Source: Treponema sp. (lineage in GTDB: Bacteria > Spirochaetota > Spirochaetia > Treponematales > Treponemataceae). Taken from it: a DNA stretch of 60,347 bases. Position 1 is the first letter of the stretch. Each line of letters starts with the position of its first letter. The notes beneath the pieces were generated by a model. The model searched no databases. It was not told where the DNA came from and saw only the letters and a list, made by a program, of their open reading frames with translations. Both the position numbers and the translations under genes were made by a program. Below, piece by piece: positions 1 through 6,881 of this stretch. Location: positions 1-60,347 of the forward strand of contig JAKSTI010000011.1 in NCBI GenBank assembly GCA_024402665.1. Direction: 5' to 3'.

Positions 1-6
1 TACTAC

Positions 7-1134
7 TTATTCAAGATAACCGCCGTAACACCAGCCAGCCATCCCAGACTTTAATTTATTTCCATCCCTGTCTTTTCCAGAGATTACTTCTACTTTTACC
101 CAGTTAGAATTTATTCCATCAATTGTTTCTGCTTTTCCTAACTCAAGTACTTTTACTTTTGTTCTAGCAGACATTACAGTTAATACATTTGAAGAAGTTG
201 CTTCTGCTGAACGAAGTTTTAAGTTTTCAGAAACAGTCATTACCTTGTTTGGAGCAACATTAGTTAAAGGAAGGGATGTCTGCTTTACAATTGAAGAACC
301 ATCATAGTCGCATGTGCCATCAGCATGCCGTGGAAATGTTATACTCGTTTTATCGTATAAATTTGTTTTCAAGAAAGATTGAATTTCATTTATTGTATCT
401 TGATTAGCTGAAACAAAAGTACCCAATAATTCGCCACCTTCATGACTGATGTATAAATAATCTCCATCTGTTTTTATATTTAATACTAATGAATCTCCTG
501 CAGAATATGAAACTTTAGAGTCATGCATATACCAGTCGTCTACTATGGCTGATAAAATATATCCGTCATTTGATTTCTCAATTTTTTCTAGGTACAAGCT
601 ACAAGAATTAAATAAATCCCTAATGTTCATCAATATATTAAAAATATCTTGTGTCTGTACATTACTGATTCGGATTAAGTAATCTTCGTCATATTCGCTT
701 TTTGTTTTCTGATAATTACTATATCCAGATGGTTGAATATTCTTGATATTCTCCCTGTCATTTTTGATTAACAAATCAAAATAGGTTTTAGAAATCCATC
801 TCTTATTCATCTTAATTTTTGATGAAGATAAAATATCATTTGCAAAAAGGTCACTTTCTTTATATGGAACAAGGTTATCAAGGTCAGTAAAATAATATGC
901 ATACTTATAAACTATCTTGACTGCATAATCCCAATTAGAAATTCTGTAATAAATAGTTGTACTGTCTACCTGAAGTTTCTCACCTTCATCAATATCATTG
1001 CTGTAAACTCTTTTTGTACCATATGAAGTAAATAATTGAGATTCATTTTTTGTTTTAAAGTCAACTGCATATAATTTAGTTGAAAGAAAAAAAACAACAG
1101 ATAAAATTATACCTACACTAAACTTATTTTTCAT
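7..1134 (-). CDS. Exported protein with C-terminal bacterial SH3 domain
   Basis: This 375-residue protein begins with a signal peptide (MKNKFSVGIILSVVFFLS, likely cut after LYA near residue 23). The middle is not recognised. Residues from about 297 to the end look like a bacterial SH3 domain (motif LKLRSAEATSSNVLTV, ending GWCYGGYLE), a fold that in exported proteins often binds cell-wall or protein ligands. The ATG at 1134 is chosen over an upstream in-frame ATG at 1194 because GAGAGG lies about 8 nt before it and the signal peptide then starts at residue 1. It lies on the same strand as the integrase and toxin-antitoxin genes behind it, so it may belong to the same accessory block. Function unknown. 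Confidence 0.8.
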   Translation of the reverse strand: MKNKFSVGIILSVVFFLSTKLYAVDFKTKNESQLFTSYGTKRVYSNDIDEGEKLQVDSTTIYYRISNWDYAVKIVYKYAYYFTDLDNLVPYKESDLFANDILSSSKIKMNKRWISKTYFDLLIKNDRENIKNIQPSGYSNYQKTKSEYDEDYLIRISNVQTQDIFNILMNIRDLFNSCSLYLEKIEKSNDGYILSAIVDDWYMHDSKVSYSAGDSLVLNIKTDGDYLYISHEGGELLGTFVSANQDTINEIQSFLKTNLYDKTSITFPRHADGTCDYDGSSIVKQTSLPLTNVAPNKVMTVSENLKLRSAEATSSNVLTVMSARTKVKVLELGKAETIDGINSNWVKVEVISGKDRDGNKLKSGMAGWCYGGYLE

Positions 1135-1149
1135 ACTTTTTACCTCTCG

Positions 1150-1164
1150 TGCACCAGTGGTGCA
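1150..1164 (-). promoter_or_regulatory. Perfect inverted repeat in the leader of the SH3-protein gene
   Basis: TGCACC-AGT-GGTGCA, a 6-bp perfect inverted repeat with a 3-nt centre, lies about 15 nt before the start codon, next to the ribosome-binding site. A TATAAT hexamer on the minus strand at 1254-1259 is a possible -10 box, which would place the repeat inside the transcribed leader. It could be an operator or a small hairpin. Both readings are inference. Confidence 0.4.
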
Positions 1165-1336
1165 TCCACATAACAAATATTCTCCATATCCCATATAAAT
1201 TTCTTATCCTTCTGTTTTGTCCATATAAGATTTATAGTGGAATAGTCTCTACTATTATAACACATAATGTTGGGATTTTATACGGATACAGATAATCTTT
1301 TTTTTGAACAAATATTGTTGGTGCGGAAGACAGTTT

Positions 1337-1735
1337 TTATTGTTTCCAGTTTTCAAGTTTCAGATTTGGAATTTTTTCAAAGTGTTTTGTATTATTTGTG
1401 ACAAGAGTCAGATCATTATAGAGGGCAGTTGCAGCTATCATTAAGTCCATGTCTTCAATGCGACTTCCACTTTCAAATAGTTTTGCTTTAATACTTGCAA
1501 AGACTTCCATAACGCCTTCGCTAAGCTGTTCAATCTGATAAATATCGCGAATATGATTAACAAGAATCATATTTTTCTGTTCATTCTGAGAACGTTTTGC
1601 TCCAAAAACAAGTTCGGCATAAGTTATCATAGAAATTGAAATTGGGATTTGCTTGTTTTCTTCAAATCTTGCTAATACAGATTCTTCACCACGTAGAGCA
1701 AAAACTATTGTGTCTGTGTCAATCAAATATGCCAT
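1337..1735 (-). CDS. vapC: VapC/FitB-like PIN-domain toxin
   Basis: A 132-residue PIN-domain protein, the usual VapC length. PIN nucleases cut RNA with a cluster of acidic residues. Here they are D6 in the N-terminal LIDTDT motif, E41 in TYAEL, and the ED-MD group at 94-97, with a TNNTKHF motif near 113-119. The ATG at 1735 has GAGG 7 nt upstream and overlaps the 3' end of the antitoxin gene by 17 bp, so the pair is translationally coupled. It is the toxin half of a type II toxin-antitoxin module. The RNA target cannot be read from the sequence. Such modules are common passengers of integrons. Confidence 0.88.
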   Translation of the reverse strand: MAYLIDTDTIVFALRGEESVLARFEENKQIPISISMITYAELVFGAKRSQNEQKNMILVNHIRDIYQIEQLSEGVMEVFASIKAKLFESGSRIEDMDLMIAATALYNDLTLVTNNTKHFEKIPNLKLENWKQ

Positions 1736-1997
1736 CAGCTGCCTCAAATCTGGTTGAATTTTGTCTTGATGAATAAATATCTTCTATAATTTCTTCAGAC
1801 GTTCTTGAATCTTCCCACTTTCCTGAAAGTTTTAGAAATTCTTCTGTTGCATTTTTTGTCTTGCCAGGAACCGAAGTGAAATATTCCTGTAAAATTGAAA
1901 TCACTTGCTGGCTGATAGAGCGATTTTCTTTTTGAGCAGAAAATTTAAGTCTGTCATATAACCGGTCATCTATATCTCTAACTTGTAACAATGCCAT
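1719..1997 (-). CDS. vapB: VapB/FitA-like ribbon-helix-helix antitoxin
   Basis: A 92-residue protein with an N-terminal ribbon-helix-helix motif (MALLQVRDIDDRLYDRLKFS, then SISQQVISILQEYF to about residue 40), typical of FitA-type antitoxins. The N-terminus of such proteins binds operator DNA and the C-terminal tail wraps the toxin active site. A good ribosome-binding site (AGAGG) lies 7 nt before the ATG at 1997. It directly precedes and overlaps the PIN toxin gene. It probably represses its own promoter through the inverted repeat at 2025-2061. Confidence 0.87.
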   Translation of the reverse strand: MALLQVRDIDDRLYDRLKFSAQKENRSISQQVISILQEYFTSVPGKTKNATEEFLKLSGKWEDSRTSEEIIEDIYSSRQNSTRFEAADGIFD

Positions 1998-2014
1998 AAT
2001 TAACCTCTTTTATT

Positions 2015-2061
2015 AAAATAATCCTATCTGCATGAAATTTCAAGCATTTTTCATGCAGATA
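2015..2061 (-). promoter_or_regulatory. vapBC promoter embedded in a 13-bp inverted repeat
   Basis: On the minus strand TTGAAA (2038-2043) and TATTTT (2015-2020) are separated by 17 nt, a plausible sigma-70 promoter 18 nt upstream of the vapB start. A perfect 13-bp inverted repeat (TATCTGCATGAAA at 2025-2037 and TTTCATGCAGATA at 2049-2061) has the -35 box in its 11-nt centre. This is the expected layout of a toxin-antitoxin autoregulatory operator. The same hairpin could also slow transcription leaving the integrase gene, but no U-run follows it directly. Confidence 0.6.
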
Positions 2062-2070
2062 AAATAAATC

Positions 2071-3264
2071 TCACATCCTATCCAACGGACTAATAACTCC
2101 GCCAGCCCCTTTATTCAGAACATGGGTATAAATCATTGTAGTTCGAAGATCGGAATGTCCAAGTAGTTCCTGCACAGTTCTTATGTCGTAGCCATTTTCC
2201 AAAAGATGTGTTGCAAAAGAATGGCGGAAGGTGTGACAGCTTGCGTTTTTATTTATTCCGGCTTCAAGGATGGCTGTTTTTACGGCCTTCTGCAGTAAAG
2301 ATTCGTCCAGGTGCCAGCGGCCTTCTTCTCCGGTTTCTTTATTTTTCCATCTGTGTGCCTGAGGAAAAAGCCATTGCCATTTTAGTTCTTTTGCCGCCAT
2401 TGGATATTTTTTTTCAAGCTGATTTGGCATTGCAACTTTTCCCCAACCTGCTTCCAGATCTTTCTGATGAATCTTTTTTACAACTGCAATCTGCTCTTTA
2501 ATTTTGGGAACAAGTTTTTGTGGAAGCATTACGTGTCTGTCTTTGTCCCCTTTTCCATGACGGATTATTATTTCATTCATGTCAAAATCAACATCAAGGA
2601 TTCTTAAAGCTAAAACTTCATTTATACGCATTCCAGTTCCGTACATCAGTTCTGCGGCCAGCTGTTTACTTCCACTTAAATTGCTGATAACAGAAACAAC
2701 TTCCTGCCTGCTGAAAACTACCGGGATTCGCTCTTTTTTCTTTGCGTGGATTACTGAAGCAAGTTCTACAGGATTTTCATTTTTTACAAATCTAAAATAA
2801 AAAAGAAGTGCTGCCAGTGCCTGATTCTGTGTGGATGGACTTACATGTTTTTTTACTGCAAGCTCCGTTAAAAATGCATTGATTTCTGCCTGCCCAAGAT
2901 TTTGTTTTTGACTGTATTTTAAAAGAAATGCTTCAACCCATTTTTTGTAAGCCTCACAGGTTTTCTCGCTGTAGTTTTTTGCTTTCAAAACTTCCTGCAT
3001 TTTCTTTATTGGAGCGGAAGGCACAATAGGAATTTGTTTTTTATCAGAAATTCCTTCATCCACATTAAAAAGTCCTGTGTTGTACACATTCATCTTTAAT
3101 TGATTCAGTGCTTCTGGAGAATTTGGAACCAGCCATAATTTTTCGTCATCATTCCATTTTCTTTTTGGAATTTTACGAACCGAATTCAGAAGGTCTGTAT
3201 TAAAGCCTTCTGGAAAACCGACTGCAATAAACGAGTCATCATAAGGTTTAATTTCTATCTTCAT
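2071..3264 (-). CDS. intI: Integron integrase (IntI-type tyrosine recombinase)
   Basis: A 397-residue tyrosine recombinase. The catalytic set is present: R213 (GTGMRINEV), H344 and R347 (CHTFRHSF), H370 (LLGHSD) and Y379 (MIYTHV), with K239/K241 in the beta-hairpin. Residues about 268-305 (KDLEAGWGKVAMPNQLEKKY onward) match the extra segment that separates integron integrases from XerC/D, so it should recombine attI and attC sites. The first ~80 residues are an extension not found in the 337-residue class 1 enzyme. The ATG at 3264 is used because upstream in-frame sequence is low-complexity and a promoter lies there. Unlike most integrons the gene points in the same direction as the genes behind its 3' end. 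No attC site was found by eye. Confidence 0.88.
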   Translation of the reverse strand: MKIEIKPYDDSFIAVGFPEGFNTDLLNSVRKIPKRKWNDDEKLWLVPNSPEALNQLKMNVYNTGLFNVDEGISDKKQIPIVPSAPIKKMQEVLKAKNYSEKTCEAYKKWVEAFLLKYSQKQNLGQAEINAFLTELAVKKHVSPSTQNQALAALLFYFRFVKNENPVELASVIHAKKKERIPVVFSRQEVVSVISNLSGSKQLAAELMYGTGMRINEVLALRILDVDFDMNEIIIRHGKGDKDRHVMLPQKLVPKIKEQIAVVKKIHQKDLEAGWGKVAMPNQLEKKYPMAAKELKWQWLFPQAHRWKNKETGEEGRWHLDESLLQKAVKTAILEAGINKNASCHTFRHSFATHLLENGYDIRTVQELLGHSDLRTTMIYTHVLNKGAGGVISPLDRM

Positions 3265-3447
3265 ATAATAAAGATAATATAAATAAGAGCAATTTGACAA
3301 AAAAATTTAGAATATCTAATTGCTGTATCCGCTGTTATTGAACGTTTTCCATGAATTATTTCTGATATTCTTGTTTCCGATACCTTGATTTCTTTTGCTA
3401 AACGATATGCTGAAATATTCATCAGTAATAATCTGTGATTCTGACAT
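3261..3447 (-). pseudogene. Truncated, frameshifted HigA-type antitoxin remnant
   Basis: An ATG at 3447 with a strong AGGAG site opens a frame (MSESQIITDEYF) that loses similarity at once. In another frame from 3422 the sequence reads MNISAYRLAKEIKVSETRIS and continues EIIHGKRSITADTAIRYSKFF, the helix-turn-helix core of HigA antitoxins. That frame is cut after SKFF and runs into 13 unrelated residues, ending in a TGA that overlaps the integrase ATG (ATGA at 3261-3264). The gene therefore has a frameshift near its start and has lost its C-terminal part. No HigB toxin is visible beside it. It looks like the scar of a recombination that placed the integrase here. Confidence 0.65.
3274..3300 (-). 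promoter_or_regulatory. Putative intI promoter, leaderless-type
   Basis: TTGTCA (3295-3300) and TATTAT (3274-3279) are separated by 15 nt on the minus strand. The -10 box ends 9 nt before the integrase ATG and there is no Shine-Dalgarno sequence, so the transcript would begin at or within a few nt of the start codon. The promoter lies inside the HigA remnant. Confidence 0.45.
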
Positions 3448-3540
3448 TGTCCTCTCCTCCATTCTCAAACTTTTTGCAATTGCTCTAAGATTTTTAATGT
3501 TGGATTTCCTATTATCATGATATATTCTATATTTAGTCAA

Positions 3541-3566
3541 ACAAAAAGCACGGCTTTCCCGTGCTT
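3541..3566 (-). terminator. Rho-independent terminator
   Basis: On the minus strand, an 8-bp stem AAGCACGG/CCGTGCTT with a 5-nt loop is followed by TTTTTGTTT. It lies 14 nt past the stop of the zinc-ribbon membrane protein gene. Confidence 0.85.
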
Positions 3567-3579
3567 CATTTTATGAATA

Positions 3580-4353
3580 TTAAATTCCTAATAATTTACT
3601 TTTTTTCAATTTATATTCACTTTCATCTATCAATTTTTTTTCATAAAGATTTTTTAATTTCTCTAATTCTTCTTCTAAATCATCAGAAACATTATTTTCT
3701 GGTATTATATTTTCCTCGTGTTTTTCTTCTTCCATTATTTCAGGCTCACTAATAGCCTCTTTTAATTTTTCCTTATATAGAACTAAATCATCATATCCAT
3801 TTGCATCAGGCAACATAACTGTAAAATATTTTAACGAAGAGGTTCCAAAATACAGTTTTTGAAAAGATCGAATGTCTTCAAAATTTGAGGTTTGTATTTG
3901 TTTTTCGACGTATTCCTTTATTAGATTTCTTTGTTCTTCCGAAATTGTAGACATTGTATATCTAGGAGTATCACATACTTTACACCAATTATAATTATCA
4001 AGATTTGAAGAACCACATTTACTACAATACCAATAATTATTAGTATCAAATGCGTTTGTACTTGAAAGTAACGATTTATCGGAAAAGTTTTTCCCACAAT
4101 ACTTGCAAACTACTGCATCACCTTTTATCAATTCACCACAATCGGGACATTTTTTGAAATCCCCACTTAATATAGATTGTTGTTCTAGGACAGTTCTATT
4201 TTCGCCTATAAGAGCAACAATAATACCAGCAACTAATGGTGAGAGAAAAATAGCAAGGGCCAAAAAACCACCAAATGACCACCCTCTATTCTTTGCAACT
4301 GAGGCAACAAAAAATGCAAATCCTAACCATAAAGCAAAACCAATAAACCCCAT
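3580..4353 (-). CDS. Membrane protein with zinc ribbons and C-terminal SHOCT-like motif
   Basis: A 257-residue protein. Two hydrophobic segments (about 3-19 and 28-50) are followed by a double zinc ribbon: CPDCGELIKG...CKYCG near residues 69-88 and CSKCGSS...CKVC near 109-128. The middle (about 135-200) is unassigned. The end is an acidic linker and a short charged helical pair (EELEKLKNLYEKKLIDESEY) that resembles SHOCT modules, which are thought to mediate oligomerisation or tethering. AGGAG lies 7 nt upstream of the start. No catalytic residues are evident. It may be a membrane-anchored scaffold; that is inference. Confidence 0.75.
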   Translation of the reverse strand: MGFIGFALWLGFAFFVASVAKNRGWSFGGFLALAIFLSPLVAGIIVALIGENRTVLEQQSILSGDFKKCPDCGELIKGDAVVCKYCGKNFSDKSLLSSTNAFDTNNYWYCSKCGSSNLDNYNWCKVCDTPRYTMSTISEEQRNLIKEYVEKQIQTSNFEDIRSFQKLYFGTSSLKYFTVMLPDANGYDDLVLYKEKLKEAISEPEIMEEEKHEENIIPENNVSDDLEEELEKLKNLYEKKLIDESEYKLKKSKLLGI

Positions 4354-4406
4354 AATAATCTCCTATTAAATTCAGCATTTCCAAATATACTACTACTTCG
4401 ATATTA

Positions 4407-4769
4407 TTATTTCAAACTTGAATTAATGTATTTTTTCTTATTAATTGTAATAGACTTTATTTGACCATTTTCTTTTTCTATATTTTTTACTTCTGGATTT
4501 TCAAATTCTTTTACATACTGATGTTTCATAGTTGCTAAATCAAGAGGCCCCTTTATATAAAAGGCGGAGTTGCCATAAATAGAAGAATCAGGTTTTAAAT
4601 AAGTATAAAATATTATTTCCCCCTGAGAATCCATTGATGCCCATGTATATTCTTTTCCCCAAGATTTTGATTCTTCTTTAAACGAAAAACAAGAAATTGG
4701 AAATAACTCACAAGAAATTAAAAAAACTGTACAAAAAATAACAATCAAACTTGGCATTATTTTTTTCAT
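4407..4769 (-). CDS. Small lipoprotein
   Basis: A 120-residue protein with a lipoprotein signal peptide (MKKIMPSLIVIFCTVFLISC, lipobox LISC with Cys20). The mature part is unrecognised; near its end it has the short run NGQIKSITINKKKY. AAGGAGA lies about 6 nt before the ATG at 4769. Its promoter carries a TA repeat between -35 and -10, so expression may be phase-variable. Confidence 0.72.
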   Translation of the reverse strand: MKKIMPSLIVIFCTVFLISCELFPISCFSFKEESKSWGKEYTWASMDSQGEIIFYTYLKPDSSIYGNSAFYIKGPLDLATMKHQYVKEFENPEVKNIEKENGQIKSITINKKKYINSSLK

Positions 4770-4791
4770 ATAAAAATCTCCTTTTTCTTCT

Positions 4792-4818
4792 ATTATATAT
4801 ATATATATATGATGTAAA
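4792..4818 (-). promoter_or_regulatory. Promoter with TA dinucleotide repeat as its spacer
   Basis: On the minus strand TTTACA (4813-4818) and TATAAT (4792-4797) flank a 15-nt spacer made almost entirely of alternating TA; the TA tract spans 4794-4810. The transcript would begin near 4785, just upstream of the AAGGAGA ribosome-binding site of the lipoprotein gene. The 15-nt spacing is short of optimal, and one more TA unit would give 17. TA tracts in promoter spacers are a known basis of phase variation (Haemophilus hif fimbriae). Confidence 0.6.
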
Positions 4819-4861
4819 GTTTTTCTTTTGATTAAATTTGATCTTTTGAAGTGAGAAAAAG

Positions 4862-5000
4862 TTTTTAGCGGGGCGTTGCGGGCTTTCAGAATGTTGCGAA
4901 AGCAACTTCCTTAAAGCCTGCACGGGGGATAGTGGAAAAGACCGGAGGGCTTGAGCCCGAGGACTTTGGAGCGAAAGGGGGTTGCCCCCCCTTCCTGTAT
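4862..5000. repeat. GC-rich multi-hairpin intergenic element (A)
   Basis: This stretch is clearly richer in GC than its surroundings and contains nested inverted repeats. GCGGGCTTT (4878-4886) pairs with AAAGCCTGC (4913-4921) around an inner GTTGC-GAAA-GCAAC hairpin with a GNRA loop (4893-4906). GGGCT-TG-AGCCC and GGGGG-TTG-CCCCC follow. It lies between the small lipoprotein gene's promoter region and the stop of the symporter gene. It carries no convincing ORF. Composition and folding suggest a dispersed mobile repeat or a structured RNA. Confidence 0.5.
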
Positions 5001-5007
5001 TAATTTT

Positions 5008-6228
5008 TTATTCTGCTACTAGATCTTTTAAGTCTTTATTTGTCATTGCACAAACACAAGAGTCTGAGTAGATGTTTACAGCTGTTTCAATCATGTCGAT
5101 TACTGCATAGATTGGGAGGATAATTCCCATTACACCGATTGGCATTCCTTTTCCGGCCATAAGTGAAAGTGTAAGGAAGAAACATCCCATTGGAACACCT
5201 GCGTTTCCAACAGCACTGATAACTGAAATCAAGATCCATGAAATTACTGTGATGAGGTTCAATTCAACACCGCCGTTTTTCATAACAAAGAGTGAAGTTA
5301 CTAAAATGAATGCGGCACATCCGTTCATATTGATTGTTGTACACATTGGAAGGATGAAGCGAGAGAACTTTTTATCACATTTTACGCGGTTTTCAACACA
5401 GTCCATTGTTACTGGCAATGTTGCAGCTGAAGATTTTGTGAACAAAGCTGTAAGGATTGCAGGAATCATGTTTTTGAAGTGTTTTACTGGGTTCAATCCA
5501 CGAACCAAGAGGAAGATTGAAAGAACGATGAAGAACTGAATCAAGTTTCCGCTTAAAACAACTGCTGTGTATTTTCCGATTGATTCCATTGCAATGTCTG
5601 CACTCATTTCTTTTACGAGCTGAGCTGTGAATGCGATAATTCCGATTGGAAGAATTGTAATAATCCATCCGATGATTTTGAAAACCAATTCCTGGAAACC
5701 AAGAATTACATTCAAAAGTGAAGTTTTTTTGTCTGAATCGGCCATTTTTGAAATGCCAATACCGAATGCAAAAGAAACAATAAGAATAGAAAGTACGTTT
5801 CCTGATACAAATGGATAAAGAATGTTATCTGGAATTGCACTTGTGAAGTAGCTGAGGAATGATGAAGAACTCATGCTCTGGATCTTGTCTGCAGCAACTC
5901 CTTCGTAAACTGAAGCTGAAAGTACTTCTGGTTTAATGATGAAGAACAAAATTGCGGCGATTGTAGAAGCAGCAATTGTTGTAAGAAGTGTGTAGAAAAT
6001 TGTTCTTCTGAAGATTTTTCCTGTTTCTTTGTTTCCACCAAGTGTAGCCAGTGTAGAAAGAACAGAAACTGCAATTGCAGGAACAGCACAAAATTTGAAG
6101 AGTCTTGTGAAGACTGTTGCAACAAAATCACATACGCTGTCGATTGCGCTTACGTGAAGTAAACCAAGGATTGCACCAATTATAAGAGCGCCAACCCATA
6201 AAATTAATTGTTTAACCTGTTTAGTCAT
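5008..6228 (-). CDS. Dicarboxylate/amino acid:cation symporter (DAACS family)
   Basis: A 406-residue polytopic membrane protein. The DAACS hallmarks are present: the serine-rich re-entrant loop TKSSAATLPVT at 264-274 and the NMNGCA motif at 300-305 that binds substrate and sodium. These carriers import glutamate, aspartate, serine/threonine or C4-dicarboxylates with Na+ or H+. Which substrate applies here cannot be read directly. GGAG lies 8-9 nt before the start. It appears to be a single-gene unit. Downstream lies the GC-rich element A, not a plain terminator. Confidence 0.9.
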   Translation of the reverse strand: MTKQVKQLILWVGALIIGAILGLLHVSAIDSVCDFVATVFTRLFKFCAVPAIAVSVLSTLATLGGNKETGKIFRRTIFYTLLTTIAASTIAAILFFIIKPEVLSASVYEGVAADKIQSMSSSSFLSYFTSAIPDNILYPFVSGNVLSILIVSFAFGIGISKMADSDKKTSLLNVILGFQELVFKIIGWIITILPIGIIAFTAQLVKEMSADIAMESIGKYTAVVLSGNLIQFFIVLSIFLLVRGLNPVKHFKNMIPAILTALFTKSSAATLPVTMDCVENRVKCDKKFSRFILPMCTTINMNGCAAFILVTSLFVMKNGGVELNLITVISWILISVISAVGNAGVPMGCFFLTLSLMAGKGMPIGVMGIILPIYAVIDMIETAVNIYSDSCVCAMTNKDLKDLVAE

Positions 6229-6293
6229 AATATAACTCCATTTCGACTATCATTTTACAGAAAAATCAAAAAAAATAACACCCCGTGTTTCTA

Positions 6294-6866
6294 TTAACAG
6301 TTATATCCCAGGTCAAATGCCTTAAGATTTACTTCAACAAACTGAGGTTTTACACAAGCTTTAATTGCTTCTATCCATTTTTCATATGCTATATCAAGAT
6401 ATTTTGCAAGGCGCCCCATAAGAACAATGTTTACTGATTTTACATTTCCGGCCTGCTGTGCCAGAGAAAGACAATCCATATCATCTACAGAAACACCTTT
6501 TGCTTTAAGTTCATCAAGAACTCCTGCAGGATATTCAGCGGCTCCAATAATTACTGGCATTGGATCAATCTGCTGATTATTTACTACAATTTTTCCGCCT
6601 TTCTTAAGGCATTTTGCATATCTTGCTGCTTCAATTTTTTCAAAAGAAACAATAAAATCTGCTTCTCCTTCTGCAATAATTGGAGAATAAACTTTTTTGC
6701 CGTATCTGACATAAGTTACAACAGAACCACCACGCTGGCTCATTCCGTGAACTTCACTTACTTTTACATCATAGCCTTCATTTGTAAGAAGAACTCCCAG
6801 AAGCTTACTTGCAAGAAGACTTCCCTGTCCACCAACACCAACAATCATTACATTTTTAGTTTCCAT
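6294..6866 (-). CDS. iorB: Indolepyruvate:ferredoxin oxidoreductase, beta subunit
   Basis: A 190-residue gamma-domain protein with the N-terminal GVGGQGSLLASKLLG motif of 2-oxoacid:ferredoxin oxidoreductases, of typical IorB length. With IorA it oxidatively decarboxylates aryl pyruvates from aromatic amino acid breakdown to acyl-CoA, passing electrons to ferredoxin. A strong AAAGGAGGAG lies 5-6 nt before the ATG. It follows iorA by 15 nt in one operon. Confidence 0.93.
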   Translation of the reverse strand: METKNVMIVGVGGQGSLLASKLLGVLLTNEGYDVKVSEVHGMSQRGGSVVTYVRYGKKVYSPIIAEGEADFIVSFEKIEAARYAKCLKKGGKIVVNNQQIDPMPVIIGAAEYPAGVLDELKAKGVSVDDMDCLSLAQQAGNVKSVNIVLMGRLAKYLDIAYEKWIEAIKACVKPQFVEVNLKAFDLGYNC

Positions 6867-6881
6867 GACGTCTCCTCCTTT

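Noticed and set aside
1195..2090. Possible integron attC or attI core sites
   Set aside because: Motifs such as GTTGGAT (2080-2086) and GTTGGGA near 1270 resemble core sites, but no paired R''/R' with the right spacing and hairpin was found by eye; the first lies in conserved integrase codons.
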